This document shows, one piece after another, positions 1-5,564 of a stretch of 6,021 nucleotides of DNA. Within the stretch, counting starts at the first letter, position 1, and every line of letters begins with the position of its first letter. The stretch is from Candidatus Cloacimonadota bacterium. GTDB lineage: Bacteria; Cloacimonadota; Cloacimonadia; Cloacimonadales; Cloacimonadaceae. Below the pieces are notes generated by a model. The model was given only the letters and a program-made list of their open reading frames with translations. It searched no databases and was not told where the DNA came from. The DNA is taken from positions 1-6,021 of the forward strand of contig JAQVMI010000124.1 of assembly GCA_028703735.1 (NCBI GenBank), in the 5' to 3' direction. The position numbers and the translations under genes were made by a program.

Positions 1-110
1 TGAATGCTTTACAAGATAAACACATAGAACTTGGCTATGAACTGCACAGCCTCGCCAAAGGTAAACGGGAAGCAGTGATGGCTGAAATATATGCCAATGC
101 ATCAGCTTGA
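1..110 (+). CDS. C-terminal end of an unidentified protein (partial)
   Basis: Only the last 35 codons are inside the window, read from base 3 and ending at a TGA at 108-110; the start lies off the left edge. The visible tail contains the stretch LGYELHSLAKGKREAVMAEI. It is mixed charged and hydrophobic and looks helical, but it holds no motif I can assign, so no function is proposed. The repeat element at 120-224 begins 9 bases after the stop, which is typical for a palindromic repeat sitting in a 3' flank. The fragment is short enough that its coding status is likely rather than certain. Confidence 0.5.
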   Translation, partial: NALQDKHIELGYELHSLAKGKREAVMAEIYANASA

Positions 111-119
111 TTCCGGGTA

Positions 120-224
120 ATCGAAATTGCACGCGCTTTGTGGGCAGAAAGTCCGAAAGATTGTCTTTACAAAATCGTACTTGCACACGCCTCGTGTGCA
201 GACAGTCGGGGCATTTGTCTTCAC
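120..224. repeat. two tandem 51-base hairpin-forming repeat units (REP-like)
   Basis: Unit 1 (120-170) and unit 2 (174-224) align without gaps at a 54-base period, with 37 of 51 positions identical by my count. Unit 2 contains a perfect 8-bp stem with a 3-base loop: TGCACACG at 182-189, CCT, CGTGTGCA at 193-200. A second, weaker stem follows at about 202-218. In unit 1 both stems are degraded by mismatches and G-T pairs. Bases 174-219 match the reverse complement of 2416-2461 at 39 of 46 positions. Perfect short-loop stems, decay of one copy and a purely intergenic location fit a dispersed REP-like palindromic element. It lies in the spacer before the YbjQ-family gene and might also affect message stability. 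Confidence 0.75.
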
Positions 225-291
225 GGATATTTGCCTTTTCAATATGGAAACAGAATGCGATATACATTAAACAACATAAAGGAGATCAAAA

Positions 292-615
292 ATGATAGTA
301 ACAACAACTCCAAATGTGGAGAACCACACAATCGATAAGTACTTAGGAATTGTGGCAGGCGAAGCCATAATGGGTGCCAATATTGTGCGCGACATCCTTG
401 CTTCGATAACAGATATCGTGGGTGGACGTAGCGGAGCTTACGAAGAAAAGCTAAACGATGGCAGAAATATTGCCATGCAAGAAATGAAGGATAAGGCTTT
501 ACGGATGGGTGCCAATGCTATTGTTGGTGTTGATATCGATTACGAAGTTGTGGCAAATCACATGCTGATGGTAGCGGTATCAGGAACAGCAGTTCACCTA
601 ACTCCCAAAGCGTAA
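292..615 (+). CDS. YbjQ/UPF0145 family protein
   Basis: The product is 107 residues, the usual size of the YbjQ/UPF0145 family. Family hallmarks in order are the [11 protein letters not shown] start (residues 4-14), the [18 protein letters not shown] segment (17-34), the GGRSGAYE loop (44-51), and [16 protein letters not shown] (72-87) before a final hydrophobic strand and GTAV. The fold is known to form small oligomeric rings, but the biochemical role is unknown. The common label 'heavy-metal-binding' is not supported here, because the protein has no cysteine at all. The start is well set: ATG at 292 follows AAAGGAG (279-285) by 6-7 bases. The gene stands alone between the repeat element and a convergent acetyltransferase gene 30 bases away. 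No convincing promoter was found just upstream, so it may depend on read-through from the gene ending at 110. Confidence 0.88.
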   Translation: MIVTTTPNVENHTIDKYLGIVAGEAIMGANIVRDILASITDIVGGRSGAYEEKLNDGRNIAMQEMKDKALRMGANAIVGVDIDYEVVANHMLMVAVSGTAVHLTPKA

Positions 616-645
616 TTACCAGAGGTGTTATTACTTATAGTTTAG

Positions 646-1491
646 TTACACAGCCTGTTTCATCTTAAGCACCAGCATGTTTTTTACAGGCTTGGTTTCG
701 TTATCCCAAAATCTGAATCCTGCTTTCTTAAGTTTAGGTAGATAAGCTCTGTAGTTTAAGGGAAGAATCAAGCCGTATTTCTTTAAAGGAGTGTAAAAAC
801 TCTGGAAAAAGGGCAATTCTGCCTGTATATCTTTAGGCGGTGGAGATAGTAATATGATGTTCTTTTCTGCCAATCCTGCATGCAGATAGCGAGCTTGATT
901 GGTTTCGAACACTATACAGCGCTTTTGGATAAAATCTAATGCTTCCGGGCAATTGTGCACACTCTGCCAGCCACAGGGGATGTAATCCGGATAAATATTG
1001 AACAAGGTGAGATCGTAGTCCTTCATAATTACAGGCTCAGATTGCTTCTTTATTCCATGCTTATCCACTGTGTAAAATTGCTTCACCACTTCAAAACCAG
1101 CCTGTTTTGTAATATGCAGGCTTTCTGTGTTTTTGTAATAGGTGCAAAATTCAAATGTAAGTAGCGGATTCTTGGCTTTTAGTGAGGCAGCAAAGCGAAA
1201 CATCTCTCTATTCATCAGCTTTCCCACACCTTTACCCTGAAATCTTGCATGAACCCGTAAGCCTTCGAACCACAATACGTTATCTGGAAATAAGCTTAGT
1301 TTTATGCAGGCAATCACCCTGCCCTGATATTCGCACACGAAGAAATATGGTTCTTGCAACCAACGGGGTAGAATTCTGGGTAGATAATCACTGCCACCCC
1401 AAATTCCACGAGCAATGGAGATCAAATCCTCGGTATCTTCAGTTTTTGCCAGGCGAACTTGGCAATCCTGTAGGTTAAAAATATGGCGCAT
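646..1491 (-). CDS. GNAT-family N-acetyltransferase, NAT16/histidine acetyltransferase-like, with extra C-terminal domain
   Basis: The product is 281 residues from ATG at 1491. Residues 12 to about 150 form a GNAT domain. It has the acetyl-CoA-binding loop QGKGVG (85-90) after the strand WFEGLRVHARF (74-84), and a later segment with NTESLHITKQAGFEVV typical of GNAT motif B. The N-terminal GGSDYLPRILPRWL (32-45) and EGLRV (76-80) recall the NAT16/HISAT group, which acetylates histidine or related small amines, so an amino-acid-like substrate is plausible but inferred. About 130 further residues after the GNAT core probably form a second, degenerate GNAT-like half, as in that group. A GTG six bases upstream (1495-1497) is an alternative start: AGGA (on + strand 1502-1505) lies 4 bases from the GTG and 10 from the ATG. 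The gene is monocistronic, convergent with the YbjQ-family gene and divergent from the lipoprotein gene. Confidence 0.8.
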   Translation of the reverse strand: MRHIFNLQDCQVRLAKTEDTEDLISIARGIWGGSDYLPRILPRWLQEPYFFVCEYQGRVIACIKLSLFPDNVLWFEGLRVHARFQGKGVGKLMNREMFRFAASLKAKNPLLTFEFCTYYKNTESLHITKQAGFEVVKQFYTVDKHGIKKQSEPVIMKDYDLTLFNIYPDYIPCGWQSVHNCPEALDFIQKRCIVFETNQARYLHAGLAEKNIILLSPPPKDIQAELPFFQSFYTPLKKYGLILPLNYRAYLPKLKKAGFRFWDNETKPVKNMLVLKMKQAV

Positions 1492-1758
1492 ATACACTTA
1501 ATCCTAATAGTATTACTTTATCTATTTTAAAAATCAGAGCCTGTATTAGTCCTACTCAAGGAATCACAACAATTCTTACTTCGATAGGTAACAGGGTTGT
1601 TATAGGCAGATTTAGGTCAAGCAAAATCTCTGTTTATTACGGAAAATTGTTATTATTACCATACGAGATGATTTGGTGTGAGCAAATGTTAATTTACTTA
1701 CCTGAATAGATTTAGATACTTTCATTTTAGTAGTGGTATTGTTGCTTGCATGATTTTC
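1492..1758. other. AT-rich divergent spacer with no recognised gene
   Basis: This 267-base stretch is the upstream side of the acetyltransferase gene and precedes the lipoprotein promoter; together with that promoter and leader, the gene-free interval spans 1492-1893. I find no open frame with a ribosome binding site, no tRNA-like fold and no copy of the palindromic repeats seen at 120-224 and 2416-2461. A promoter for the minus-strand acetyltransferase gene must lie here or further right. The best minus-strand candidates (TTGACC at 1620-1615; TAAAAT around 1530) do not pair with a partner box at normal spacing, so none is called. Confidence 0.5.
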
Positions 1759-1786
1759 TTGACAAGAATACAAGGCGTGATATTAT
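1759..1786 (+). promoter_or_regulatory. sigma70-type promoter with extended -10 for the TRL lipoprotein gene
   Basis: A perfect TTGACA -35 box (1759-1764) is followed by 16 bases and TATTAT (1781-1786), which matches the TATAAT consensus at 5 of 6 positions. A TG at 1778-1779 one base upstream of the -10 makes an extended -10. Transcription would start near 1792-1794, giving a leader of about 100 bases before the ATG at 1894. It is the clearest promoter in the window, which suggests the small lipoprotein is strongly expressed. The call comes from sequence matching only. Confidence 0.65.
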
Positions 1787-1794
1787 ATGCCTTA

Positions 1795-1833
1795 CTCTTG
1801 CAGATTGCATATTAGTGTTTTGAACTGCAAGAG
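1795..1833 (+). promoter_or_regulatory. stem-loop at the 5' end of the lipoprotein leader RNA
   Basis: CTCTTGCAG (1795-1803) pairs perfectly with CTGCAAGAG (1825-1833) across a 21-base loop. The stem begins within a few bases of the predicted transcription start. A second short stem follows at 1861-1872 (CTCTT, AA, AAGAG), just before the A-rich stretch and the Shine-Dalgarno AAGGAG at 1882-1887. No T-run follows the first stem, so it does not look like a terminator or attenuator. A stem right at the RNA 5' end is consistent with message stabilisation, or it may be a protein- or RNA-binding target. The function is inferred. Confidence 0.5.
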
Positions 1834-1893
1834 GCATTAGTATCCGATTTGTTTTAGTTCCTCTTAAAAGAGAGAAAAAATAAGGAGAGACAC

Positions 1894-2175
1894 ATGAAAC
1901 TAAGAGTAATGGTTCTATTAGCTGTGCTAATCGTAATGCTGCTTAGCGCTTGCACCATCAACAGACCCGTTTGCGCCACTTCCAATCCTTTGGGACAGAA
2001 AGTTGGTGTTTACACACAAACAGGGATTCTGTATTTCCCCCCAATGGCAAACACAAATGCCGCAATAGCAAAAGCCGCTGCCAATGGTGGCATAACCAAG
2101 ATCTCCACCGTAGATTATAACACTACCTGGATGATCTTCATTATGAAATACGAAACCATTGTAACGGGAGAATAA
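1894..2175 (+). CDS. TRL-like family small lipoprotein
   Basis: The product is 93 residues. Residues 1-19 are a lipoprotein signal: a basic start (MKLR), a hydrophobic core, and the lipobox LLSAC with the lipidated cysteine at position 20, followed by threonine, which places no inner-membrane retention aspartate at +2. An envelope lipoprotein, probably outer membrane, is inferred. The mature part resembles the TRL family ('tRNA-associated locus' proteins). It has a short glycine-containing strand GVYTQTGILYF (38-48), a helix around NAAIAKAAANGG (55-66), the signature GGITKISTVDY (65-75), and a closing strand ending in VTG. The family's role is unknown. The start is firm: AAGGAG (1882-1887) lies 6 bases before the ATG. 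It is monocistronic, with its own promoter at 1759-1786 and a terminator at 2294-2332. Confidence 0.82.
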   Translation: MKLRVMVLLAVLIVMLLSACTINRPVCATSNPLGQKVGVYTQTGILYFPPMANTNAAIAKAAANGGITKISTVDYNTTWMIFIMKYETIVTGE

Positions 2176-2293
2176 CCTATACTTTTCTTATTTGGGGAAA
2201 GCAGTATCCTGTTGGTAGCTTTCTATCCGATTTCTGGATGTTAGTTGCGTAAATAGCAGGTTGCTTATACCCCTGTTTCCCATTACACATTAC

Positions 2294-2332
2294 AAGAGCC
2301 TAAGTGGATTACTGCTTAGGCTCTTAATTTTT
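2294..2332 (+). terminator. intrinsic terminator after the TRL lipoprotein gene
   Basis: AAGAGCCTAAG (2294-2304) pairs perfectly with CTTAGGCTCTT (2315-2325) over a 10-base loop, forming an 11-bp stem. AATTTTT follows directly (2326-2332). Stem plus T-run is correctly oriented only for rightward transcription; on the other strand the stem is followed by GTAATG. It lies 118 bases after the lipoprotein stop codon. Confidence 0.72.
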
Positions 2333-2344
2333 CCCCCTGGAAAA

Positions 2345-2375
2345 GTAAGGTGCGGGAACATGTCCCGCACTTTAC
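2345..2375 (-). terminator. GC-rich hairpin, probable terminator of the kor-mce operon
   Basis: GTAAGGTGCGGGA (2345-2357) pairs with TCCCGCACTTTAC (2363-2375) over the 5-base loop ACATG. This is a 13-bp stem with a single G-T pair. For transcription coming from the right, the stem is followed by four Ts (complement of AAAA at 2341-2344) and then CC. It is the best termination signal for the leftward operon, about 145 bases after the mce stop. The T-run is short, so it may be leaky, or the hairpin may protect the mRNA 3' end. Confidence 0.45.
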
Positions 2376-2415
2376 TGTATAACAATTACCATATAGAACG
2401 ACAAATTATCGTAAT

Positions 2416-2461
2416 GACAGCCGCCCCGGCTGTTTGCACACGAGGCGTGTGCATTTACGAT
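2416..2461. repeat. paired-hairpin palindromic repeat, inverted copy of the element at 174-219
   Basis: Two perfect stems sit one base apart. ACAGCCG (2417-2423), loop CCC, CGGCTGT (2427-2433) is followed by TGCACACG (2435-2442), loop AGG, CGTGTGCA (2446-2453). The reverse complement of the whole 46 bases matches 174-219 at 39 positions. The TGCACACG/CGTGTGCA stem is fully conserved between the copies, whereas the ACAGCCG stem is intact only here. Twin triloop hairpins between genes are characteristic of REP/BIME-type elements. This copy lies downstream of both converging genes. The rest of the 2176-2519 spacer shows no gene beyond this element and the two hairpins described separately. Confidence 0.75.
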
Positions 2462-2519
2462 GATACTGTCTTATACGGTAATTTACTACTTAATCTTATG
2501 CTGTTGTATGGGTTATTCA

Positions 2520-2930
2520 CTAATTGTGATCACCGCTTTCTTTGCACAGTTCAATCAAAACGCCAAGGCTGGATTTTGGGTGAAGAAAGGCAATATCAGC
2601 ATGATGAGCACCGGGACGTGGCTCTTTATCAATAAGGGTTATGCCACTTTCTTCAGATTGCTTCAATGCTTCCGGCAGGTTGTCCACAGCAAAGGCAATA
2701 TGCTGAATTCCTTCACCTTTTTTTTCGATAAACTTGGCTACCGGGCTATCTTCCGAGGTGGGGCACAGCAATTCTATACGTGTGTCGCCACAGGGAAGAA
2801 AAGCTACTTTAACCTTTTGAGAAGGGACTTCTTCTATTCCTTCCAGCTCTAAACCAAGGCTTTGATAAAAAGCAATTCCAGCTTCCAGATCTTTCACGGC
2901 AATACCGATATGGCTAATCTTTTTCACCAC
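2520..2930 (-). CDS. mce: methylmalonyl-CoA epimerase
   Basis: The enzyme interconverts (R)- and (S)-methylmalonyl-CoA, between methylmalonyl-CoA mutase and the propionyl-CoA carboxylation or transcarboxylation step, in the cytoplasm. The 136-residue product has the size and vicinal oxygen chelate fold of the family. Expected metal ligands are H7 in the opening SHIGIAV strand, E53 in TRIELL (a Q or E position in relatives), H77 in GIQHIAF, and E127 in VLIELCK. The signature PRPGAHHADIAFLHPKSS (104-121) is typical of true epimerases rather than generic glyoxalases. The start chosen is the GTG at 2930-2928: AAGGGG overlaps the korC stop and lies 6 bases upstream. A TTG frame opening at 2975 would overlap korC by 35 bases and add residues unlike the family. 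Last gene of the operon, 10 bases after korC. Confidence 0.92.
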   Translation of the reverse strand: MVKKISHIGIAVKDLEAGIAFYQSLGLELEGIEEVPSQKVKVAFLPCGDTRIELLCPTSEDSPVAKFIEKKGEGIQHIAFAVDNLPEALKQSEESGITLIDKEPRPGAHHADIAFLHPKSSLGVLIELCKESGDHN

Positions 2931-2940
2931 TTTCAGCCCC

Positions 2941-3480
2941 TTACTTTTTATAGTTTGCAGCAAGATCGTAACCAAGCTGCATGGCTTTGAGGTTTACATC
3001 CAGAAAAGCAGCTTTAACTGTTTCGGTTATTGATTGCTGCAACGATTCTTCCTTTACGATGCCGGTAGTTTTCACCAGAAAAGCCAGAGATAGGATATTC
3101 GTGGTAATGGTGCTTCCCAGCTTTTCTTGTGCTATATCTGTGAAAGGCAGCTCAAAGGTGTTTTCTGCTGCAAGGGCAAGGTTTTTTACAAAGGTAGTAT
3201 CTATTATCAGGATGCCAGTTTCCCGCAGATCGAAAAGATACTTATCGCAAGCTTCCTGAGTTAATGCCAGCAGGCAATTGAAATTTGTGGCTTCGGGGAA
3301 AAATATCTCTTCATCGCTGATAATAACATCTGCGCGTGAGAATCCACCCCGGGATTCCGGACCATAACTTTGGGTTTGGGTTACGCGACGTTTTTCTATA
3401 ACTGCAGCACGGGCAAGAATTATTCCTGCAAGGATCAAGCCTTGTCCACCGCTTCCCGAAAGGCGAATCTCATAATTCAT
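2941..3480 (-). CDS. korC: 2-oxoglutarate:ferredoxin oxidoreductase, gamma subunit
   Basis: The product is 179 residues, the normal size for the separate gamma subunit of 2-oxoacid:ferredoxin oxidoreductases. It shows the opening motif RLSGSGGQG (6-14), which in the family helps bind CoA, and the conserved QTQSYGPESRGGFSRADVIIS (35-55). The subunit acts with KorA and KorB in the oxidative decarboxylation of 2-oxoglutarate to succinyl-CoA with electrons passed to ferredoxin. Its ATG shares one base with the korB stop codon (TAATG at 3482-3478). Its Shine-Dalgarno GGGAGGTG lies inside the last codons of korB, so the two are probably translationally coupled, suiting an equal-subunit complex. The substrate is inferred from the neighbouring KorB. 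Confidence 0.92.
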   Translation of the reverse strand: MNYEIRLSGSGGQGLILAGIILARAAVIEKRRVTQTQSYGPESRGGFSRADVIISDEEIFFPEATNFNCLLALTQEACDKYLFDLRETGILIIDTTFVKNLALAAENTFELPFTDIAQEKLGSTITTNILSLAFLVKTTGIVKEESLQQSITETVKAAFLDVNLKAMQLGYDLAANYKK

Positions 3481-4319
3481 TATTCACCTCCCATGGCTTG
3501 TACACGTTTCACCAGGGAAGCATATTCTGCGGTGTATTCTGCACGGACTTCTCTTCGCAAAATACCACGGATAATTTTGCCTTCCACCTTTTCTGGAGGT
3601 AGTTTTTCCACGGCTGCCAAAGGTATAGAGTTATCGCGGAATTCCTTCATCATTTGGGGAGCACCACCTTTCTTGTTCAATCTGCCATAAATAACAGGGC
3701 AGGCACTTATTACTTCTATCAGCGAGAAACCAGGGTATTCCAATGCGTCTTTCATGATGCTTTGCATTTCCAAAGCGTGGAAAGCAGTGGTTCTTGCTAC
3801 AAAGGATGCACCTGCACCCATGGCAAGATTACAGATGTTAAAATCTGGTTCTATATTGCCGTAAGGTGCTGTGGTGGCTATTGCATCGTGTGGGGTAGTT
3901 GGACTGCACTGTCCACCTGTCATACCATAGATGTTATTGTTTACCAGAATTACCTTTAGATCAATATTACGTCTGGCAGCATGAATCAAATGATTGCCAC
4001 CAATCGCAGTGCAATCTCCATCTCCAGTAATTACTATTACCTTCATGTGCGGTTTTTGTAGTTTTACACCTGTGGCAAAGGCAATGCTGCGTCCGTGCAG
4101 TGTGTGCAGGGTATTAAAATCCACATACACCGGCATGCGCGACGAGCATCCTATCCCAGAAACCATCACTATATCATCTCTATCCAGATTCAACGAGGCT
4201 ATAGCCCGGATAATTGCTCCCAGCACAATACCATTGCTGCAACCGGCACACCATACATGTGGGAATTTCTTATCGTGACGCAGGTACTCATGAACTATTT
4301 TTTGCGGAATGTTAGGCAT
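3480..4319 (-). CDS. korB: 2-oxoglutarate:ferredoxin oxidoreductase, beta subunit (TPP and [4Fe-4S] binding)
   Basis: This 279-residue subunit carries thiamine diphosphate and a [4Fe-4S] cluster. Four cysteines match the cluster ligands of the archaeal and bacterial beta subunits: C24 and C27 in WCAGCSNG, C58 in GIGCSS, and C207 in ISACP. The TPP/Mg signature is GDGD (99-102) with NNNIYGMTGGQ (127-137). The strings YVDFNTLHTLHGRSIAFATG (65-84) and IGGNHLIHAARRN (106-118) are typical of the 2-oxoglutarate type rather than the pyruvate type. The ATG at 4319 is one base after the korA stop, with the strong AAGGAGGTG 7 bases upstream. A longer in-frame reading to 4376 would overlap korA and adds unrelated residues, so it was dropped. 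One small oddity is serine after the second cluster cysteine, where glycine is common. Confidence 0.95.
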   Translation of the reverse strand: MPNIPQKIVHEYLRHDKKFPHVWCAGCSNGIVLGAIIRAIASLNLDRDDIVMVSGIGCSSRMPVYVDFNTLHTLHGRSIAFATGVKLQKPHMKVIVITGDGDCTAIGGNHLIHAARRNIDLKVILVNNNIYGMTGGQCSPTTPHDAIATTAPYGNIEPDFNICNLAMGAGASFVARTTAFHALEMQSIMKDALEYPGFSLIEVISACPVIYGRLNKKGGAPQMMKEFRDNSIPLAAVEKLPPEKVEGKIIRGILRREVRAEYTAEYASLVKRVQAMGGE

Positions 4320-4320
4320 A

Positions 4321-5553
4321 TCAGGACACCTCCTTGATTTTTCGCAAGATGTCATTTGGAGTGATGAGCTGTCCATTTACTCTTTGTATTGGTATTAGTG
4401 ACCCATCGCTCTTTTCTTTGATCAGGCGTTGAACTTCGTGAATTAATTGTCCCTGGTTAAGTTCTGGAACAATAACAGTTTCTACATTTCGCAGCATTTT
4501 TCGCACAGCATCATCGGGGAAGGGCCAAATGGTTAAAGGGCGTAATAAACCAACCTTTATGCCTTCGTGACGTGCCATGGCGATTGCAGCTTTGGCAGCG
4601 CGTGAAGTGATTCCGGCAGTGAAGATTGCAATCTTTGCATCTTCCATCATGTGGCTTTCTATCTGAACCAGATCGCGGATATTGTAACTTATCTTTTTGC
4701 GTAGGCGTTCCATCATTTCTCCGGCTTCGGTAGATTTATTGGTGGGGAAGCCAAGTGCATCATGGGTTAAGCCCGTAACGTGAAAACGATAGCCTTCACC
4801 ATAGCTGGCAAGAGGCGAAAGATATTTCTGGTTTTCATCGTAATGTTTATACCAATGGGGTGGAACGGTTGGTTTTATTCTGCTTATCACCCTTACATTT
4901 GCCATGTCGGGTAGCTGAACTGCTTCACGCATGTGTCCCAAAACTTCATCTAACAGCAAAATAACGCAGGTGCGGTATTTTTCGGAGAGGTTTACTGCTC
5001 TGATGGTTAATTCGTAGCTTTCTTTCACGGAATCAGGATACAAGACAATTGCGGGTGAATCTCCATGAGAGCCCCATTTTGCTTGCATGATGTCTCCCTG
5101 AGCGGGACTTGTAGGCATTCCTGTGCTTGGTCCTAAACGCTGAACATTTACCACTACGCAGGGTGTTTCGGTAATTTTGGCAAAGCCAATACCTTCCTGC
5201 ATTAGGGAAAAGCCTGGTCCACTGGTAGCGGTTAGCGATTTTGCTCCTGCAAGGGAAGCTCCTACTATTGCACAGATAGAGGCAATTTCATCTTCCATCT
5301 GAATGAATACTCCACCACGTTTGGGTAATTCTGTAGCTAAAATCTCTGCCACTTCAGTTGAAGGGGTAATGGGGTAGCCTGCAAAGAAATTTACGCCTGC
5401 ATCAAGTGCTCCGTAGGCAACGGCTTCATTACCTTGCATCAGCACATTCTTGCGTTCGCGTTTATTTTGCAGTTCATCCAGTTTGCTTTCAACCTTTGGG
5501 TTTTCAGATTCTTTGGCAGGTGCTTTGGTGCTTTTCGTTGTTTTTTTTAACAT
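4321..5553 (-). CDS. korA: 2-oxoglutarate:ferredoxin oxidoreductase, alpha subunit
   Basis: The product is 410 residues. After a basic leader it shows the family motifs QGNEAVAYGALDAG (40-53), GYPITPSTE (59-67), TATSGPGFSLM (108-118), GPSTGMPT (141-148), RPLTIWPFPDD (338-348) and VPELNQGQL (362-370). These cover the pyrimidine-binding domain and domain II of 2-oxoacid:ferredoxin oxidoreductase alpha subunits. The start is ATG at 5553, preceded by GGAG at 6 bases; a TTG at 5568 overlaps the korD stop and has weaker support. Residues 1 to about 36 are an unusual lysine-, glutamate- and serine/threonine-rich extension ahead of the point where most family members begin. Near its start, codons 2-5 contain a run of eight A (T8 at 5541-5548 on the + strand). 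It lies 11 bases after korD. Confidence 0.94.
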   Translation of the reverse strand: MLKKTTKSTKAPAKESENPKVESKLDELQNKRERKNVLMQGNEAVAYGALDAGVNFFAGYPITPSTEVAEILATELPKRGGVFIQMEDEIASICAIVGASLAGAKSLTATSGPGFSLMQEGIGFAKITETPCVVVNVQRLGPSTGMPTSPAQGDIMQAKWGSHGDSPAIVLYPDSVKESYELTIRAVNLSEKYRTCVILLLDEVLGHMREAVQLPDMANVRVISRIKPTVPPHWYKHYDENQKYLSPLASYGEGYRFHVTGLTHDALGFPTNKSTEAGEMMERLRKKISYNIRDLVQIESHMMEDAKIAIFTAGITSRAAKAAIAMARHEGIKVGLLRPLTIWPFPDDAVRKMLRNVETVIVPELNQGQLIHEVQRLIKEKSDGSLIPIQRVNGQLITPNDILRKIKEVS

Positions 5554-5564
5554 TTCCTTCTCCT

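Noticed and set aside
120..224. Possible CRISPR array
   Set aside because: There are only two units, they are 73% identical, they are separated by 3 bases with no spacer, and there are no cas genes. The units are self-complementary hairpins, not repeat-spacer structure.
231..266. Possible promoter before the YbjQ-family gene (TTTTCA with GATATA or TATACA)
   Set aside because: The -10 candidate matches the consensus poorly at correct spacing, and the better TATACA box is 19 bases from a weak -35. The evidence is too weak to call.
107..295. Open frame across the spacer with a repeated 18-residue pattern
   Set aside because: It opens at a TTG inside the end of the previous gene, has no ribosome binding site, runs into the start of the YbjQ-family gene, and its repetition is explained by the 54-base DNA repeat period.
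1795..1893. Riboswitch in the lipoprotein leader
   Set aside because: Only two simple stems are present. No conserved aptamer core, multi-branch junction or terminator/anti-terminator pair could be recognised.
120..2461. Inverted repeats as ends of a transposon
   Set aside because: No transposase lies between them, the left side has two units and the right one, no target-site duplication is visible, and the core is itself palindromic. Dispersed REP-like copies explain it better.
2261..2852. Plus-strand open frames across the spacer and the mce gene
   Set aside because: They read through the hairpins and the reverse strand of a clearly recognised epimerase gene, without ribosome binding sites or family features.
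2931..2975. Longer mce product starting at a TTG at 2975
   Set aside because: It would overlap korC by 35 bases and add 15 residues not seen in epimerases. The GTG at 2930 has an AAGGGG at 6 bases and gives the family length.
4320..4376. Longer KorB starting inside korA
   Set aside because: The added 19 residues come from the out-of-frame end of korA. The ATG at 4319 has an excellent Shine-Dalgarno and gives the normal N-terminus.
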